The notes beneath the pieces are model-generated. The model was not told the DNA's origin, did no database searches, and saw only the letters and a list, made by a program, of their open reading frames with translations. Position numbers and translations under genes: made by a program. A stretch of 64,000 nt of DNA from an uncultured Sulfurovum sp. Its GTDB lineage: Bacteria; Campylobacterota; Campylobacteria; Campylobacterales; Sulfurovaceae. Below are positions 35,021 to 43,339 of this stretch, piece by piece. The stretch covers positions 1 through 64,000 of the forward strand of contig CACVAU010000072.1 in the NCBI GenBank assembly GCA_902727915.1, written 5' to 3'. Position 1 is the stretch's first letter. Every line of letters begins with the position of its first letter.

Positions 35021-35722
35021 CTAAACTTTATAAGCACCTGAAAACTTTTTAGACTTTAAAAGTTTATTTGCTTCCCATGGGGTACATTTTACAATGATTT
35101 TATAGGCTGTTTTTTTATGGTCTTTGATATATTTTTTGACGATGATAGCATTTTTTAATTGGTGTTTTTGTTTAAAAAGTGTGGCATTTTCTTTATCAAA
35201 AAATGAGGCAACTTGTACTTTTTGAGTTCTAATAACATTTTGTGTTTTATTAGCATTGTGTTTTACATATTTTGTATTAGATGATTTGCCTGAAGATAAA
35301 ACTTCAATTTTAACCTTTTCAATACCTTTGTTAACAAAACCTAATTTTTTAGCAGCACCATAAGAGAGATCAACATCTCTGGAGTTATAAAATGGTCCTC
35401 GATCATTGACTCGAACAATAACTGATTTCCAGTTGTGTAAACTGGTAACTTTTAAAACTGTTCCTAGCGCATAAGTACGATGAGCAGCTGTCATAGCATG
35501 CATGTTGTATTTTTCACCATTGGCTGTTAAGCGTCCATGAAATGGTTTACCATACCAAGAGGCTTTACCACGTTTAATGGTTCCTTTTTTAGCATAAAAT
35601 GGATAATATTTAATCCCTCGATCTTCGTAATTACGGATATTACTATCTTTTGCACAAATGGTAGTGCTAAATGTTAGTGTCGTAAATAATGCCAGTAGTA
35701 TTATTTTTTTGATCATATTCAT
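35021..35722 (-). CDS. rlpA: RlpA family protein with C-terminal SPOR domain (copy 3)
   Basis: 233 residues. Signal peptide about 1-24 (STTICAKDS). RlpA domain at about 45-140 (GKASWYGKPFHGRLTANGE, AMTAAHRTYALGTVLKV, VIVRVNDRGPFYNSRDVDLSY), then a linker and a SPOR domain from about 165 (VQVASFFDKENATLFKQK ... GAYKV). SPOR binds glycan strands free of stem peptides at division sites, so this is the copy that most resembles canonical septal RlpA. First gene of the three-copy array; the promoter must be in 35723-35826. Confidence 0.92.
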   Translation of the reverse strand: MNMIKKIILLALFTTLTFSTTICAKDSNIRNYEDRGIKYYPFYAKKGTIKRGKASWYGKPFHGRLTANGEKYNMHAMTAAHRTYALGTVLKVTSLHNWKSVIVRVNDRGPFYNSRDVDLSYGAAKKLGFVNKGIEKVKIEVLSSGKSSNTKYVKHNANKTQNVIRTQKVQVASFFDKENATLFKQKHQLKNAIIVKKYIKDHKKTAYKIIVKCTPWEANKLLKSKKFSGAYKV

Positions 35723-35826
35723 TTAAATTTTTCCTTATTAAAGATGCCTAGAATTATAGTTTATTGATATTAATAAGTTATTAATTAGGCTAAGTTTTTA
35801 ACTATTTTTTAGGGTGTATAAATATC

Positions 35827-35855
35827 TTGAATATTTACAAAAAATAGTATATAAT
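35827..35855 (+). promoter_or_regulatory. Housekeeping-type promoter of htpG
   Basis: TTGAAT at 35827-35832 and TATAAT at 35850-35855 with a 17-bp spacer, unusually close to the sigma-70 consensus for this phylum. Predicted start near 35862, leaving a 5' leader of about 44 bases. I see no CIRCE inverted repeat. Confidence 0.72.
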
Positions 35856-35905
35856 TCGCAAAATATTAATTTATACATAAATTTGATTAAACAAGGACTA
35901 TAACC

Positions 35906-37768
35906 ATGGCAAAACATCAGTTTCAAACAGAGATAGGTCAACTCTTAAAATTAATGACACATTCACTTTATTCAAATAAAGAAATCTTTATTCGTGAGTT
36001 AGTTTCAAACTCATCAGATGCGATTGATAAATTTAATCACATACAATTAACAGACGAGCAGTTTAAAAATGATGCTTGGGCAGGTCAGATTAATATCAAT
36101 TTAGATGAGGAAGATAACTCTTTAACCATTGCTGATAATGGTATTGGTATGAATGAAGAAGACCTCATGAATAACCTTGGAACCATTGCTAAATCTGGTA
36201 CAAAGGCTTTTGTTGAGAACCTTACTGGAGATGCTAAAAAAGATTCAAACCTTATTGGTCAGTTTGGGGTTGGTTTTTACTCTGTATTTATGGTTTCAGA
36301 TAATGTAGAAGTTATTACTAAAAAAGCAGGTGAAGAACAAGCTTATAAGTTTGCTACAGATGGTACAGGTGAATTTGAAATTACCCCTGTAACAAAAGAA
36401 GCACATGGTACGGTTATTTATATTAAGCTTAAAGAGGAAGAGAAAGAGTTTTTACAAAAAGCACGTGTTGAGACCATTGTTAAGAAGTACTCAAATCATA
36501 TTCCTTATCCAATTATGATGCATTTTAAAGAAGATGAAACAACAGGTGAGGGTGAAGAGGCTGTTACAAAAAAAGTAAAACAATCAGAACAAGCCAATGC
36601 TGCAACAGCGCTTTGGTCTGTGTCAAAATCTGAACTTAAAAAAGAAGATTATTTAGAGTTTTATAAGTCATTTTCACACAGTGATGATGAGCCATTAAAG
36701 TACTTACATAACAAAGTAGAGGGTGGTCAAGAGTTTACAACATTGTTCTACATTCCAAAAGTAGCTCCAATGGACATGAACAGAGCAGATTATAGTTCGC
36801 ATGTTAAATTGTATGTTAAGCGTGTATTTATTACAGATGATGACAAAGAGTTATTACCAACATACCTTCGTTTTGTAATGGGAATTATCGATTCTGAAGA
36901 TTTACCATTAAATGTGAGTCGTGAATTACTTCAGGATAACAAAATTTTAGCCAACATCAAACAAAATGCTACTAAAAAAATACTTCAAGCGATTAAAAAG
37001 CTTCAAGGTGAAGATGCTGATACATTTACCTCTCAATACAATAACCTTATTAAAGAAGGAATTTATACAGACTATATGAATAAAGACTTATTACTCGATA
37101 TTGTTAAGTATAAGTCATCGACTGAAGAAGGTATGGTAACATTTGCTGATTATGTTTCTCGTGCAGACTCTGAGAAAAAAGAGATTTACTATATTGTTGG
37201 TGAAAATGAACAAGTATTGAGAAACTCACCTCTTTTAGAAGCGTATAACAAAGCCAATATTGAAGTACTTTTAATGGATAACAAAAATGAAGATACCATT
37301 GTTACACCAATGATTGGAGAGTATAAAGAGTGGACGTTAAAAGACATTACAGCCATTGATGCCCCTGATTCACGTACTGAAGAAGAAAAAGAAGAGGTTT
37401 CTAAAGAGTTTAAATCATTGACAGATAAGATTCAAGAAGTTCTTGGTGAAACAGTAAAAGAAGTAAGAATTACTAGTAGATTAACAACAAGTCCATCTTG
37501 TGTGGTAAAAGATAGTTCTAGTCCAATAGCTGGAATGGAAGAGATGTTTGCACAAATGGGCAAAGCCATGCCAGAGATGCCATTGTATTTAGAATTGAAT
37601 CCTGAGCATGAGATGATTAAAAAGCTTGATAAGTTAGACAATGATGATATTTTTGCCGATATGGCATGGATTCTATTTGATTCAGCTAAATTGTCTGAAG
37701 GCTTAGAGCCTGAAGATAAAGCTGCTTTTGCATCAAGAATTGCGAGAGTAGCCACAGAAGCGCTATAA
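35906..37768 (+). CDS. htpG: Chaperone HtpG (bacterial Hsp90)
   Basis: 620 residues, normal length. GHKL ATPase domain with IFIRELVSNSSDAIDKF, DNGIGM and GQFGVGFYSVFMV; middle domain with SRELLQDNKILANIK; C-terminal dimerisation domain. Near residue 200 a short charged insertion (EDETTGEGEEAVTKKVK) corresponds to the variable linker. ATP-driven folding chaperone. Ribosome site AAGGA 8 bases before ATG 35906. Monocistronic between rlpA and the UPF0323 gene; a strong sigma-70 promoter suggests constitutive expression. Confidence 0.97.
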   Translation: MAKHQFQTEIGQLLKLMTHSLYSNKEIFIRELVSNSSDAIDKFNHIQLTDEQFKNDAWAGQININLDEEDNSLTIADNGIGMNEEDLMNNLGTIAKSGTKAFVENLTGDAKKDSNLIGQFGVGFYSVFMVSDNVEVITKKAGEEQAYKFATDGTGEFEITPVTKEAHGTVIYIKLKEEEKEFLQKARVETIVKKYSNHIPYPIMMHFKEDETTGEGEEAVTKKVKQSEQANAATALWSVSKSELKKEDYLEFYKSFSHSDDEPLKYLHNKVEGGQEFTTLFYIPKVAPMDMNRADYSSHVKLYVKRVFITDDDKELLPTYLRFVMGIIDSEDLPLNVSRELLQDNKILANIKQNATKKILQAIKKLQGEDADTFTSQYNNLIKEGIYTDYMNKDLLLDIVKYKSSTEEGMVTFADYVSRADSEKKEIYYIVGENEQVLRNSPLLEAYNKANIEVLLMDNKNEDTIVTPMIGEYKEWTLKDITAIDAPDSRTEEEKEEVSKEFKSLTDKIQEVLGETVKEVRITSRLTTSPSCVVKDSSSPIAGMEEMFAQMGKAMPEMPLYLELNPEHEMIKKLDKLDNDDIFADMAWILFDSAKLSEGLEPEDKAAFASRIARVATEAL

Positions 37769-37810
37769 TCCATAATATTATTTAAGGGTAAAAGGTAAGT
37801 ACTATTTAAG

Positions 37811-37844
37811 TTTTGTTCACATATGATTCACCTTGTGAACAAAA
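37811..37844. repeat. 10-bp perfect inverted repeat before the UPF0323 gene
   Basis: TTTTGTTCAC (37811-37820) and GTGAACAAAA (37835-37844) with a 14-nt spacer, between htpG and the UPF0323 lipoprotein gene, 42 bases before the ATG. There is no T-tract after it in either direction, so it is not a typical terminator. It may be an operator for a dimeric regulator or an mRNA hairpin. Confidence 0.6.
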
Positions 37845-37885
37845 GAACATAGTCTTTAAATATTTTTAACACATCAGGAGATAAA

Positions 37886-38563
37886 ATGAATAAGCAAATT
37901 AAGAAAGTATCAAATTATGCCATTGCTGGTGGTATGAGTGCCTTTGTCATAGCGACATTAGCAGGTTGTGGAGATGCACCTAAAGAAGAAGAAAAACCAA
38001 AAGACCCAACTTTAGCAGAGAGTGTTGAGAAAGAGGGTGCTTCAATTACCATTGAAGAAGGTGCTGATAAAAGTTATAAAATTGTTGATGAATTCCCAAG
38101 TTCAAAAACACGTGTTATTTTAAGAGATGAGAATGGAACTGAACGTATTCTTTCTGATGAAGAGCTTGAAAAGCTTATTAAAGATGAAGAAGCAAAAATT
38201 GAAGCAGGTACTTCAGATTTAACAAAATCGCCCGAAGAAGTAGCTTCTGGTGGAGGAATGGGACTTGCTGGAACACTTTTGGCTGGTGCAGCAGCAGGTA
38301 TGTTAGGGGCAGCATTAATGAATAAGCTTCAAAACAATCAAAACTATAACCAAAATAGACGAAGTAGTTATAAATCTCCACAAGCTTATTCTCGTTCAAA
38401 TAGCAGTTTTGGAAATCGTAAACCTGGTGGAATGAGTAGACCAAGTGGTGCAACAGCAAGTAAAAGTACAAGTTCAAGTACGAAACAAAGTGGTTTTGGT
38501 AAGAGTTCAACCCCAGCATCAAGTTCAAGTTCATCATCTCGAAGTAGTGGGTTTGGTGGTTAA
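37886..38563 (+). CDS. UPF0323 family lipoprotein
   Basis: 225 residues. Long n-region, hydrophobic stretch and lipobox ATLAGC (about C29) followed by GDAPKEEEKPKDP. A glycine-rich hydrophobic segment (GGGMGLAGTLLAGAAAGMLGAALM) sits near 120-150, and the last 70 residues are low-complexity Ser/Gly/Thr (QSGFGKSSTPASSSSSSS). UPF0323 lipoproteins are restricted to Campylobacterota (Cj0371 in C. jejuni) and have no firm function. The next gene starts 4 bp after the stop, the same pairing as in Campylobacter, so the two very likely act together. Confidence 0.88.
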   Translation: MNKQIKKVSNYAIAGGMSAFVIATLAGCGDAPKEEEKPKDPTLAESVEKEGASITIEEGADKSYKIVDEFPSSKTRVILRDENGTERILSDEELEKLIKDEEAKIEAGTSDLTKSPEEVASGGGMGLAGTLLAGAAAGMLGAALMNKLQNNQNYNQNRRSSYKSPQAYSRSNSSFGNRKPGGMSRPSGATASKSTSSSTKQSGFGKSSTPASSSSSSSRSSGFGG

Positions 38564-38567
38564 TTAA

Positions 38568-39755
38568 ATGAATTTAAAACCTATTGAAATTCCTGATAAT
38601 GCTTTTTTAGAAGAGATTGGATTTTATTGGCATACCGATCCCAATAATACGCCTTATGTTGCCAATGAAGTGGTGGAAATTACTTCAGATGAAGCTGATG
38701 CATATTATGAGGCTTCTAATGAACTTTATGAAATGTTTGCAGAAGCTGGTGACTATGTGATTGAAAATGAGCTATTTCATGAATTGGGTATTCCTTTTAA
38801 TCTTATTGATGCTGTTAAAATGTCTTGGGACAATGATATTCATTGGCACCTGTATGGTCGTTTTGATTTGGCTGGTGGATTGGATGGTAAACCAATTAAG
38901 CTTATAGAGTTTAATGCTGATACTCCGACAGCATTGTTTGAAACATCTATCTTACAATGGGCTATGCTGAAAGCCAATGGCATGGAAGAGAGTCACCAAT
39001 TTAATAGCTTATATGAGGCTTTAGGTGATAACTTTAAACGTTTGATTATGATGGAAGAGAATGTGGAAGCATTCCATGAACATTATGAAGGTTGGAAAAT
39101 TTTATTTTCTTCAGTTAAAGGAAATGAGGAAGAAGAGAGTACGGTTAAACTTCTTCAAACCATTGCCAGTGAAGCTGGGTTCAAGACAGAGTTTGCTTAT
39201 ATGGAAGATGTTGAATTTTCTGCTGAAGAGGGTATTTTTTATAATGATGTTAATTATGAGTATTGGTTTAAACTCTATCCATGGGAAGATATTGCCATTG
39301 AAGAGAGTGACTTGGCAATGTTACTCACTCAGATTATGGAAAATCAAAAAGCCATTATTTTAAATCCAGCATACACATTAATGTTTCAATCAAAAGCATT
39401 TATGGCAATTTTATGGGAGTTATACCCCAATCATCCTTTACTACTTGAAACAAGTTTTGAGCCATTAGAAGGCATTGCACAAGTTGAAAAAAGAATTTTT
39501 GGACGTGAAGGTGCAAATACCACTATTGTGAATGAAAATGAAGAAGTAATGGCACAAACTGATGGTGAATATGGTCAATTTCCATCTATTTTTCAAGAAT
39601 ATGTTGAATTTCTAACCAACACTAAAGGTGAAAGTTATCAAGCAGGTGTATTTTATGCCTTTGAAGGTTGTGGCTTAGGCTTTAGAAAAGGTGGTCTTAT
39701 TTTAGATAATGCTTCTAAGTTTGTTGGGCATAGAGTGATTGTCGAACAAGATTAA
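38568..39755 (+). CDS. Glutathionylspermidine synthase-like ATP-grasp protein
   Basis: 395 residues. The C-terminal ATP-grasp ligase of the glutathionylspermidine synthase family: GRFDLAGGLDGKPIKLIEFNADTP is split as FDLAGG and KLIEFNADTPTALFE, then NPAYTLMFQSKAFMAILWELYPNHPLLLETSFE and GREGANTTIV. It makes an amide bond with ATP; in E. coli the substrates are glutathione and spermidine, but the bacterial stand-alone copies (such as YgiC/YjfC) have unproven substrates. Adjacent, 4 bp, to the UPF0323 lipoprotein, so a role in modifying an envelope component is possible. Confidence 0.85.
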   Translation: MNLKPIEIPDNAFLEEIGFYWHTDPNNTPYVANEVVEITSDEADAYYEASNELYEMFAEAGDYVIENELFHELGIPFNLIDAVKMSWDNDIHWHLYGRFDLAGGLDGKPIKLIEFNADTPTALFETSILQWAMLKANGMEESHQFNSLYEALGDNFKRLIMMEENVEAFHEHYEGWKILFSSVKGNEEEESTVKLLQTIASEAGFKTEFAYMEDVEFSAEEGIFYNDVNYEYWFKLYPWEDIAIEESDLAMLLTQIMENQKAIILNPAYTLMFQSKAFMAILWELYPNHPLLLETSFEPLEGIAQVEKRIFGREGANTTIVNENEEVMAQTDGEYGQFPSIFQEYVEFLTNTKGESYQAGVFYAFEGCGLGFRKGGLILDNASKFVGHRVIVEQD

Positions 39756-39773
39756 AGCCCTCTAAATCATCTT

Positions 39774-39787
39774 TTGATCTCAATCAA
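39774..39787 (+). promoter_or_regulatory. Perfect FNR-type box TTGATCTCAATCAA
   Basis: The 14-bp sequence is an exact TTGAT-N4-ATCAA palindrome, 114 bases before the 161-residue lipoprotein gene. Candidate -10 sequences lie at 39816-39821 (TATGGT) and 39875-39880 (TATAAT). The first gives a box position near -47, compatible with activation; the second does not. The likely binder is the FNR-type regulator at 53392-54033. Confidence 0.65.
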
Positions 39788-39900
39788 TGCTATAACGTAT
39801 TTTTTTGGAATAGGTTATGGTATTTCAAGATGAAATCCTTTTTAACACAATACTTTATTAAAAACTATTTATGTTATAATATAATAAAAAGGAATCTAAA

Positions 39901-40386
39901 ATGTTAAAATTTTTCTATGTTTTTATGATGTTCATGAGTGTTGGTTGTGTTTCAAATGAGGTTAATATTCCAGAGAGAGATAGGGTAGGTAAGTTTTATT
40001 TGGAACTTTCTGAAACAGAAGTGAAAAAAAATATGAACTGTACAGTTAAGTATGGTAAAAATCAATTGTGGGGTGCCGATGGGCTTTATCATCAAAGTTG
40101 GGAATACACAGACTGTGGTATTATATTTGACATGACTTCAAGTGAAAAAAATGCTACAAAAGTAGTAGAGTCCATTACTTTAGTAAGCCCTAGTACTTTA
40201 AAAACAGACAAGGGTATAGGCATAGGTAGCACGGAAAATGAAGTTATAAATGCCTATAAGTCTCGTTGGAACAAAGGTGAAAGTAGAGATGACCTTTTTG
40301 TCGTAGATTCTATTTTTGGTGGCATACTCTTTAGACTTAAAGATGGTAAAGTTGAAGATATTTTTGTTGGGGCAGGAGCTGAATAG
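39901..40386 (+). CDS. Lipoprotein of unknown function
   Basis: 161 residues. Lipobox MSVGC at about residues 12-16, then a beta-rich domain with two further cysteines (MNCTVKYGKNQLWG, WEYTDCGIIFDM) that could form a disulfide. The C-terminal GIGIGSTENEVINAYKSRW and GILFRLKDGKVEDIFVG pattern resembles the SmpA/OmlA-like or DUF-type domains that repeat a G-S-T-x-x-E-V-x-x-x-Y motif in envelope lipoproteins. No family is assigned with confidence. Good AAAAAGGA site; a perfect FNR box lies upstream. Confidence 0.75.
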   Translation: MLKFFYVFMMFMSVGCVSNEVNIPERDRVGKFYLELSETEVKKNMNCTVKYGKNQLWGADGLYHQSWEYTDCGIIFDMTSSEKNATKVVESITLVSPSTLKTDKGIGIGSTENEVINAYKSRWNKGESRDDLFVVDSIFGGILFRLKDGKVEDIFVGAGAE

Positions 40387-40444
40387 CTCTGAAAGCTAAA
40401 CAATAGTTGCTATACTTCAGTAATTAAAAGACTAGGAAACAACA

Positions 40445-41005
40445 ATGATAGTAGGTATAGAAGGTACTGTTGAAAAGAAAGACCCAACATTTGTGCATTT
40501 AAATGTAAATGGACTCATACATGAAGTGAATATTTCAGTGAATACTTCAAATAGTATCAAAGAGAGTAGGGTTAAGCTTTTGGTCACTCAGATTATTCGT
40601 GAAGATATCAATTTATTGTTTGGTTTTATGGAAGCCAATGAAAAGAAAATGTTTGACACACTCATTAAAATTAATGGGGTAGGTCCAAAAGTAGCCATGG
40701 CTACTTGTTCTACTTTTATACCAGAAACTTTTTCCAGAGTAGTTGCTGATAAAGATGTAGGTTTACTAAAACGTGTTCCTGGAATTGGTCCTAAGGCTGC
40801 GAGTCGTATTTTAGTGGAGTTAGCAGACTTTATCGTGGATGGCAATGCCGATGCATCAGCTCTGGACAATGGCATGGCAGATGCTATTTTGGCATTAGAG
40901 AGTTTAGGCTTTAAAAAAGATCAGATTAAAAAGGCATTGGCTGGAGCAAGTGGTGATACGGCTTCATTGGTGAAACAAGGACTTAAGAAACTACAAAGGT
41001 TATAA
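40445..41005 (+). CDS. ruvA: Holliday junction branch-migration protein RuvA
   Basis: 186 residues, normal for the family. N-terminal OB-fold ([14 protein letters not shown]), two HhH motifs ([14 protein letters not shown] and [18 protein letters not shown]), and the flexible C-terminal domain III that contacts RuvB ([16 protein letters not shown]). It tetramerises on Holliday junctions and recruits RuvB. It is followed by ddl 47 bp later, an order seen in other Campylobacterota. No ruvB or ruvC here. Confidence 0.96.
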   Translation: MIVGIEGTVEKKDPTFVHLNVNGLIHEVNISVNTSNSIKESRVKLLVTQIIREDINLLFGFMEANEKKMFDTLIKINGVGPKVAMATCSTFIPETFSRVVADKDVGLLKRVPGIGPKAASRILVELADFIVDGNADASALDNGMADAILALESLGFKKDQIKKALAGASGDTASLVKQGLKKLQRL

Positions 41006-41052
41006 GAGAAATAAAGATAAAATACTTCATCATTTATAAGGAAATAATTAAT

Positions 41053-42099
41053 ATGAATATATCAATACTCTTTGGTGGTTCGAGTTATGAACATGAAATC
41101 TCTATCGTCTCAGCAATTACACTCAAAAAAGTTTTAAAAAACACAACACTCTCTTTTATTTTTGTGGATGCAAATAGAGAATTTTACTTGATAGACTCAG
41201 AAAATATGAAGTCAAATTATTTTGCTAATGCTAACTATAAAAAAGCTAAAAAACTTATTTTAAAAAAAGGTGCTTTTTGTACTGTTAGGATGATGGGTCT
41301 TAAAGAACAAAATTTAGGAACGGTTTTAAACCTTATTCATGGACGTGATGGTGAAGATGGAAAAATTTCTTCGTTGTTAGAGTTCAATGATATTAAGTAC
41401 ATTTCGCCTAGAGTGGATGCTTCGGTACTCTCTTACAATAAACTTTATACCAAACTTTATGCTGAAAGTTTAGGAGTAAAAGTTGTTCCTTATTCAGTGT
41501 TAAGTAATGATGATAGTCGTGATGTTGAACTTGAATATCCAGTGATTATTAAACCTGTAAGATTGGGTTCTAGTATTGGGGTAAGCATTGTAAAGTCAGC
41601 TGATGCGTTGGACTATGCATTGGATGTTGCTTTTGAGTTTGACAACCAAGTGTTGATTGAGCCGTTTATTGAGGGTGTGTTGGAGTACAACCAAGCAGGA
41701 TGTAAAACATCTGACTTTGAACTCTCCATTGTTGAAGAGCCAAATAAAGAAGAGTTTTTAGACTTTGAAAAGAAATACCTTGACTTTTCACGTGATGGTA
41801 AAGTAGGAGATGCTGATATTTCTTCTGAGCTTAAGACAGACATTCAAGAAGCGTTTAAAAAAGTTTATGCAAGTATTTTTGAAGGTTCTATTATAAGATG
41901 TGACTTCTTCGTAGTCGATGGCGAAGTATTGTTAAATGAGATTAATCCTATTCCTGGATCAATGGGAAATTATCTGTTTGAGGACTTTGAAGGTATGGTA
42001 GGAAGATTAGTTGATAACTTACCGAAAGAACATAGTATTAAAATCGATTATTCTTATATTAACTCGATTCAGTCTGCTAAAGGTGGGAAAACTCAATAG
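41053..42099 (+). CDS. ddl: D-alanine--D-alanine ligase
   Basis: 348 residues. N-terminal FGGSSYEHEISIVSA, LIHGRDGEDGKISSLLE, ATP-grasp core with PVIIKPVRLGSSIGVSIV, and C-terminal DFFVVDGEVLLNEINPIPGSM providing magnesium ligands. It makes the D-Ala-D-Ala terminus of peptidoglycan precursors in the cytoplasm. The product is of the Ddl form found in Helicobacter and Campylobacter. A 9-bp hairpin overlaps the stop codon. Confidence 0.95.
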   Translation: MNISILFGGSSYEHEISIVSAITLKKVLKNTTLSFIFVDANREFYLIDSENMKSNYFANANYKKAKKLILKKGAFCTVRMMGLKEQNLGTVLNLIHGRDGEDGKISSLLEFNDIKYISPRVDASVLSYNKLYTKLYAESLGVKVVPYSVLSNDDSRDVELEYPVIIKPVRLGSSIGVSIVKSADALDYALDVAFEFDNQVLIEPFIEGVLEYNQAGCKTSDFELSIVEEPNKEEFLDFEKKYLDFSRDGKVGDADISSELKTDIQEAFKKVYASIFEGSIIRCDFFVVDGEVLLNEINPIPGSMGNYLFEDFEGMVGRLVDNLPKEHSIKIDYSYINSIQSAKGGKTQ

Positions 42100-42106
42100 T
42101 TTTCCC
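42085..42106. terminator. Hairpin spanning the ddl stop codon
   Basis: GGGAAAACT / AGTTTTCCC with loop CAAT: a 9-bp perfect stem. The stop codon TAG lies in it. It is located between the convergent ddl and DsrE-like genes and probably limits read-through in both directions, though the adjacent sequence is not strongly T-rich. Confidence 0.55.
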
Positions 42107-42122
42107 CATGAGTATAGCGCTT

Positions 42123-42602
42123 TTATTTAGAAAAAGGAATAAACGCGTAACCATCATTTTGAAGTGAAATAACTCTGGTAATTGAGTTAGGAACAAGCTT
42201 TATAAATGGATGTAAATCATCATGCTTAATCTTAAATCTATCAACAGCAATTTGACAGGCTTCAATGGATAAATTTTCATGCTTTGAAATTTTATTAAGC
42301 ATTTTTCCTATTTTTTCCATGGTTTTGTTTTCTTTAGGTACTTTTGTTGAAACAATGTCAGTACATCCTGAGTGAATGGTAAGTACAGCCTCGTAAGGAA
42401 TCTTCTTATCTACATACTCTTGAAGGGTAATGTCAATTAACCACAATCTAGAAGTAACAAACTTTTTGTCTCCACTTGAACAGTCAAATACAACGGTTTG
42501 TTTTTTAATTTTTTGGGTTGCTGTTTTAGAAGTATTGTTTTCTTGCGCAATACTGAGTGTGTTGAGTAGTAAAACAAGTATTACGATATTTTTTAGTTTC
42601 AT
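42123..42602 (-). CDS. Exported DsrE-like protein
   Basis: 159 residues with a signal peptide (about 1-19, LSIAQE). The mature part resembles the DsrE/DsrF fold: VVFDCSSGDKKFVTSRLWLID, then AVLTIHSGCTDIV, then NLSIEACQIAVDRFKI, and LVPNSITRVISLQNDGYAFIPF at the end. Members in sulfur-oxidising bacteria carry sulfur on a cysteine; this one has cysteines in FDCSS, SGCTD and EACQI. The periplasmic relatives have no agreed function. Monocistronic, convergent with ddl. Confidence 0.75.
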   Translation of the reverse strand: MKLKNIVILVLLLNTLSIAQENNTSKTATQKIKKQTVVFDCSSGDKKFVTSRLWLIDITLQEYVDKKIPYEAVLTIHSGCTDIVSTKVPKENKTMEKIGKMLNKISKHENLSIEACQIAVDRFKIKHDDLHPFIKLVPNSITRVISLQNDGYAFIPFSK

Positions 42603-42648
42603 GAAACTCCTTTAAATTGAAGGAGTATTATAGCTTTTTACATTGAGA

Positions 42649-43299
42649 TTATTTTATAATTCTTGTTGCTTTTACAAACAATAGGCTATATTTACTGTCA
42701 TTAAGAGAAGTAATAATAATACCTTTTCTTTTAGAAGCAGCATGAATGAACTTTCCATCGCCAATGTAAATACCAACATGCGTTACAGGGATATTTCTTG
42801 ACTTATCAGTTAAAAAGAAAAGTAAGTCTCCTTTTTTAAGTCTAAAACGGCTTACTTCTTTACCAACCTTTGATTGTTGATAGGCTGTTCGTGGAATCTT
42901 AACCCCTTCTTTTTTATAGATGTATTGGGTATAACCTGAACAGTCAAAACCTTTAGGGTGTGTTCCTCCCCATACATATTTTCCACCTAAATGTGTTTTA
43001 GCATTTTTTAAAATATTTTCTTTGTTGTAGTCCACGGCTGATTGGGCTAGGTGATTTCGTTTATTGGATAAATCGCTTAGTTGACCTAAGATTTTGTTTT
43101 GTTCAGCTAAAAGTTTGTTACGTTCAAGTTCTTTTAAGATAGCTTCTTGTTCGGCAAGTAGCTTGTCATAGTTTTCATTGTGGGTAATCTTTTTACCTTT
43201 GAGTATTTTGCCATCTTTGTTTTTAATAATGAAGATGTTATTAGCATTTGCGAGAGTAAAAGAAGTGAGGAGCATAAAATATAATATTAGATTTTTCAT
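42649..43299 (-). CDS. NlpC/P60 (C40) cell-wall peptidase with coiled-coil N-terminus
   Basis: 216 residues, signal peptide about 1-19 (TLANANN). Residues 40-80 form a coiled coil rich in Lys/Glu/Gln (LLAEQEAILKELERNKLLAEQ in pieces). The C40 domain follows: KYVWGGTHPKGFDCSGYTQYIY with catalytic Cys, and THVGIYIGDGKFIHAAS with His. It should cut peptidoglycan stem peptides. It is a paralogue of the 148-residue protein at 27266-27712, distinguished by the coiled coil, which may bring it to a partner. Confidence 0.9.
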   Translation of the reverse strand: MKNLILYFMLLTSFTLANANNIFIIKNKDGKILKGKKITHNENYDKLLAEQEAILKELERNKLLAEQNKILGQLSDLSNKRNHLAQSAVDYNKENILKNAKTHLGGKYVWGGTHPKGFDCSGYTQYIYKKEGVKIPRTAYQQSKVGKEVSRFRLKKGDLLFFLTDKSRNIPVTHVGIYIGDGKFIHAASKRKGIIITSLNDSKYSLLFVKATRIIK

Positions 43300-43339
43300 G
43301 CTAATATTATATCAAAAAGTTAAGAATTTGTAAAGAGTA

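Noticed and set aside
37811..37844. Inverted repeat considered as the htpG terminator
   Set aside because: No T-tract follows it in either direction and the spacer is 14 nt; listed as a regulatory or structural repeat instead.
38178..38537. 119-residue minus-strand frame opposite the UPF0323 gene
   Set aside because: Produced by the Ser/Gly-rich repeat coding on the plus strand; leucine-rich nonsense without start signals.
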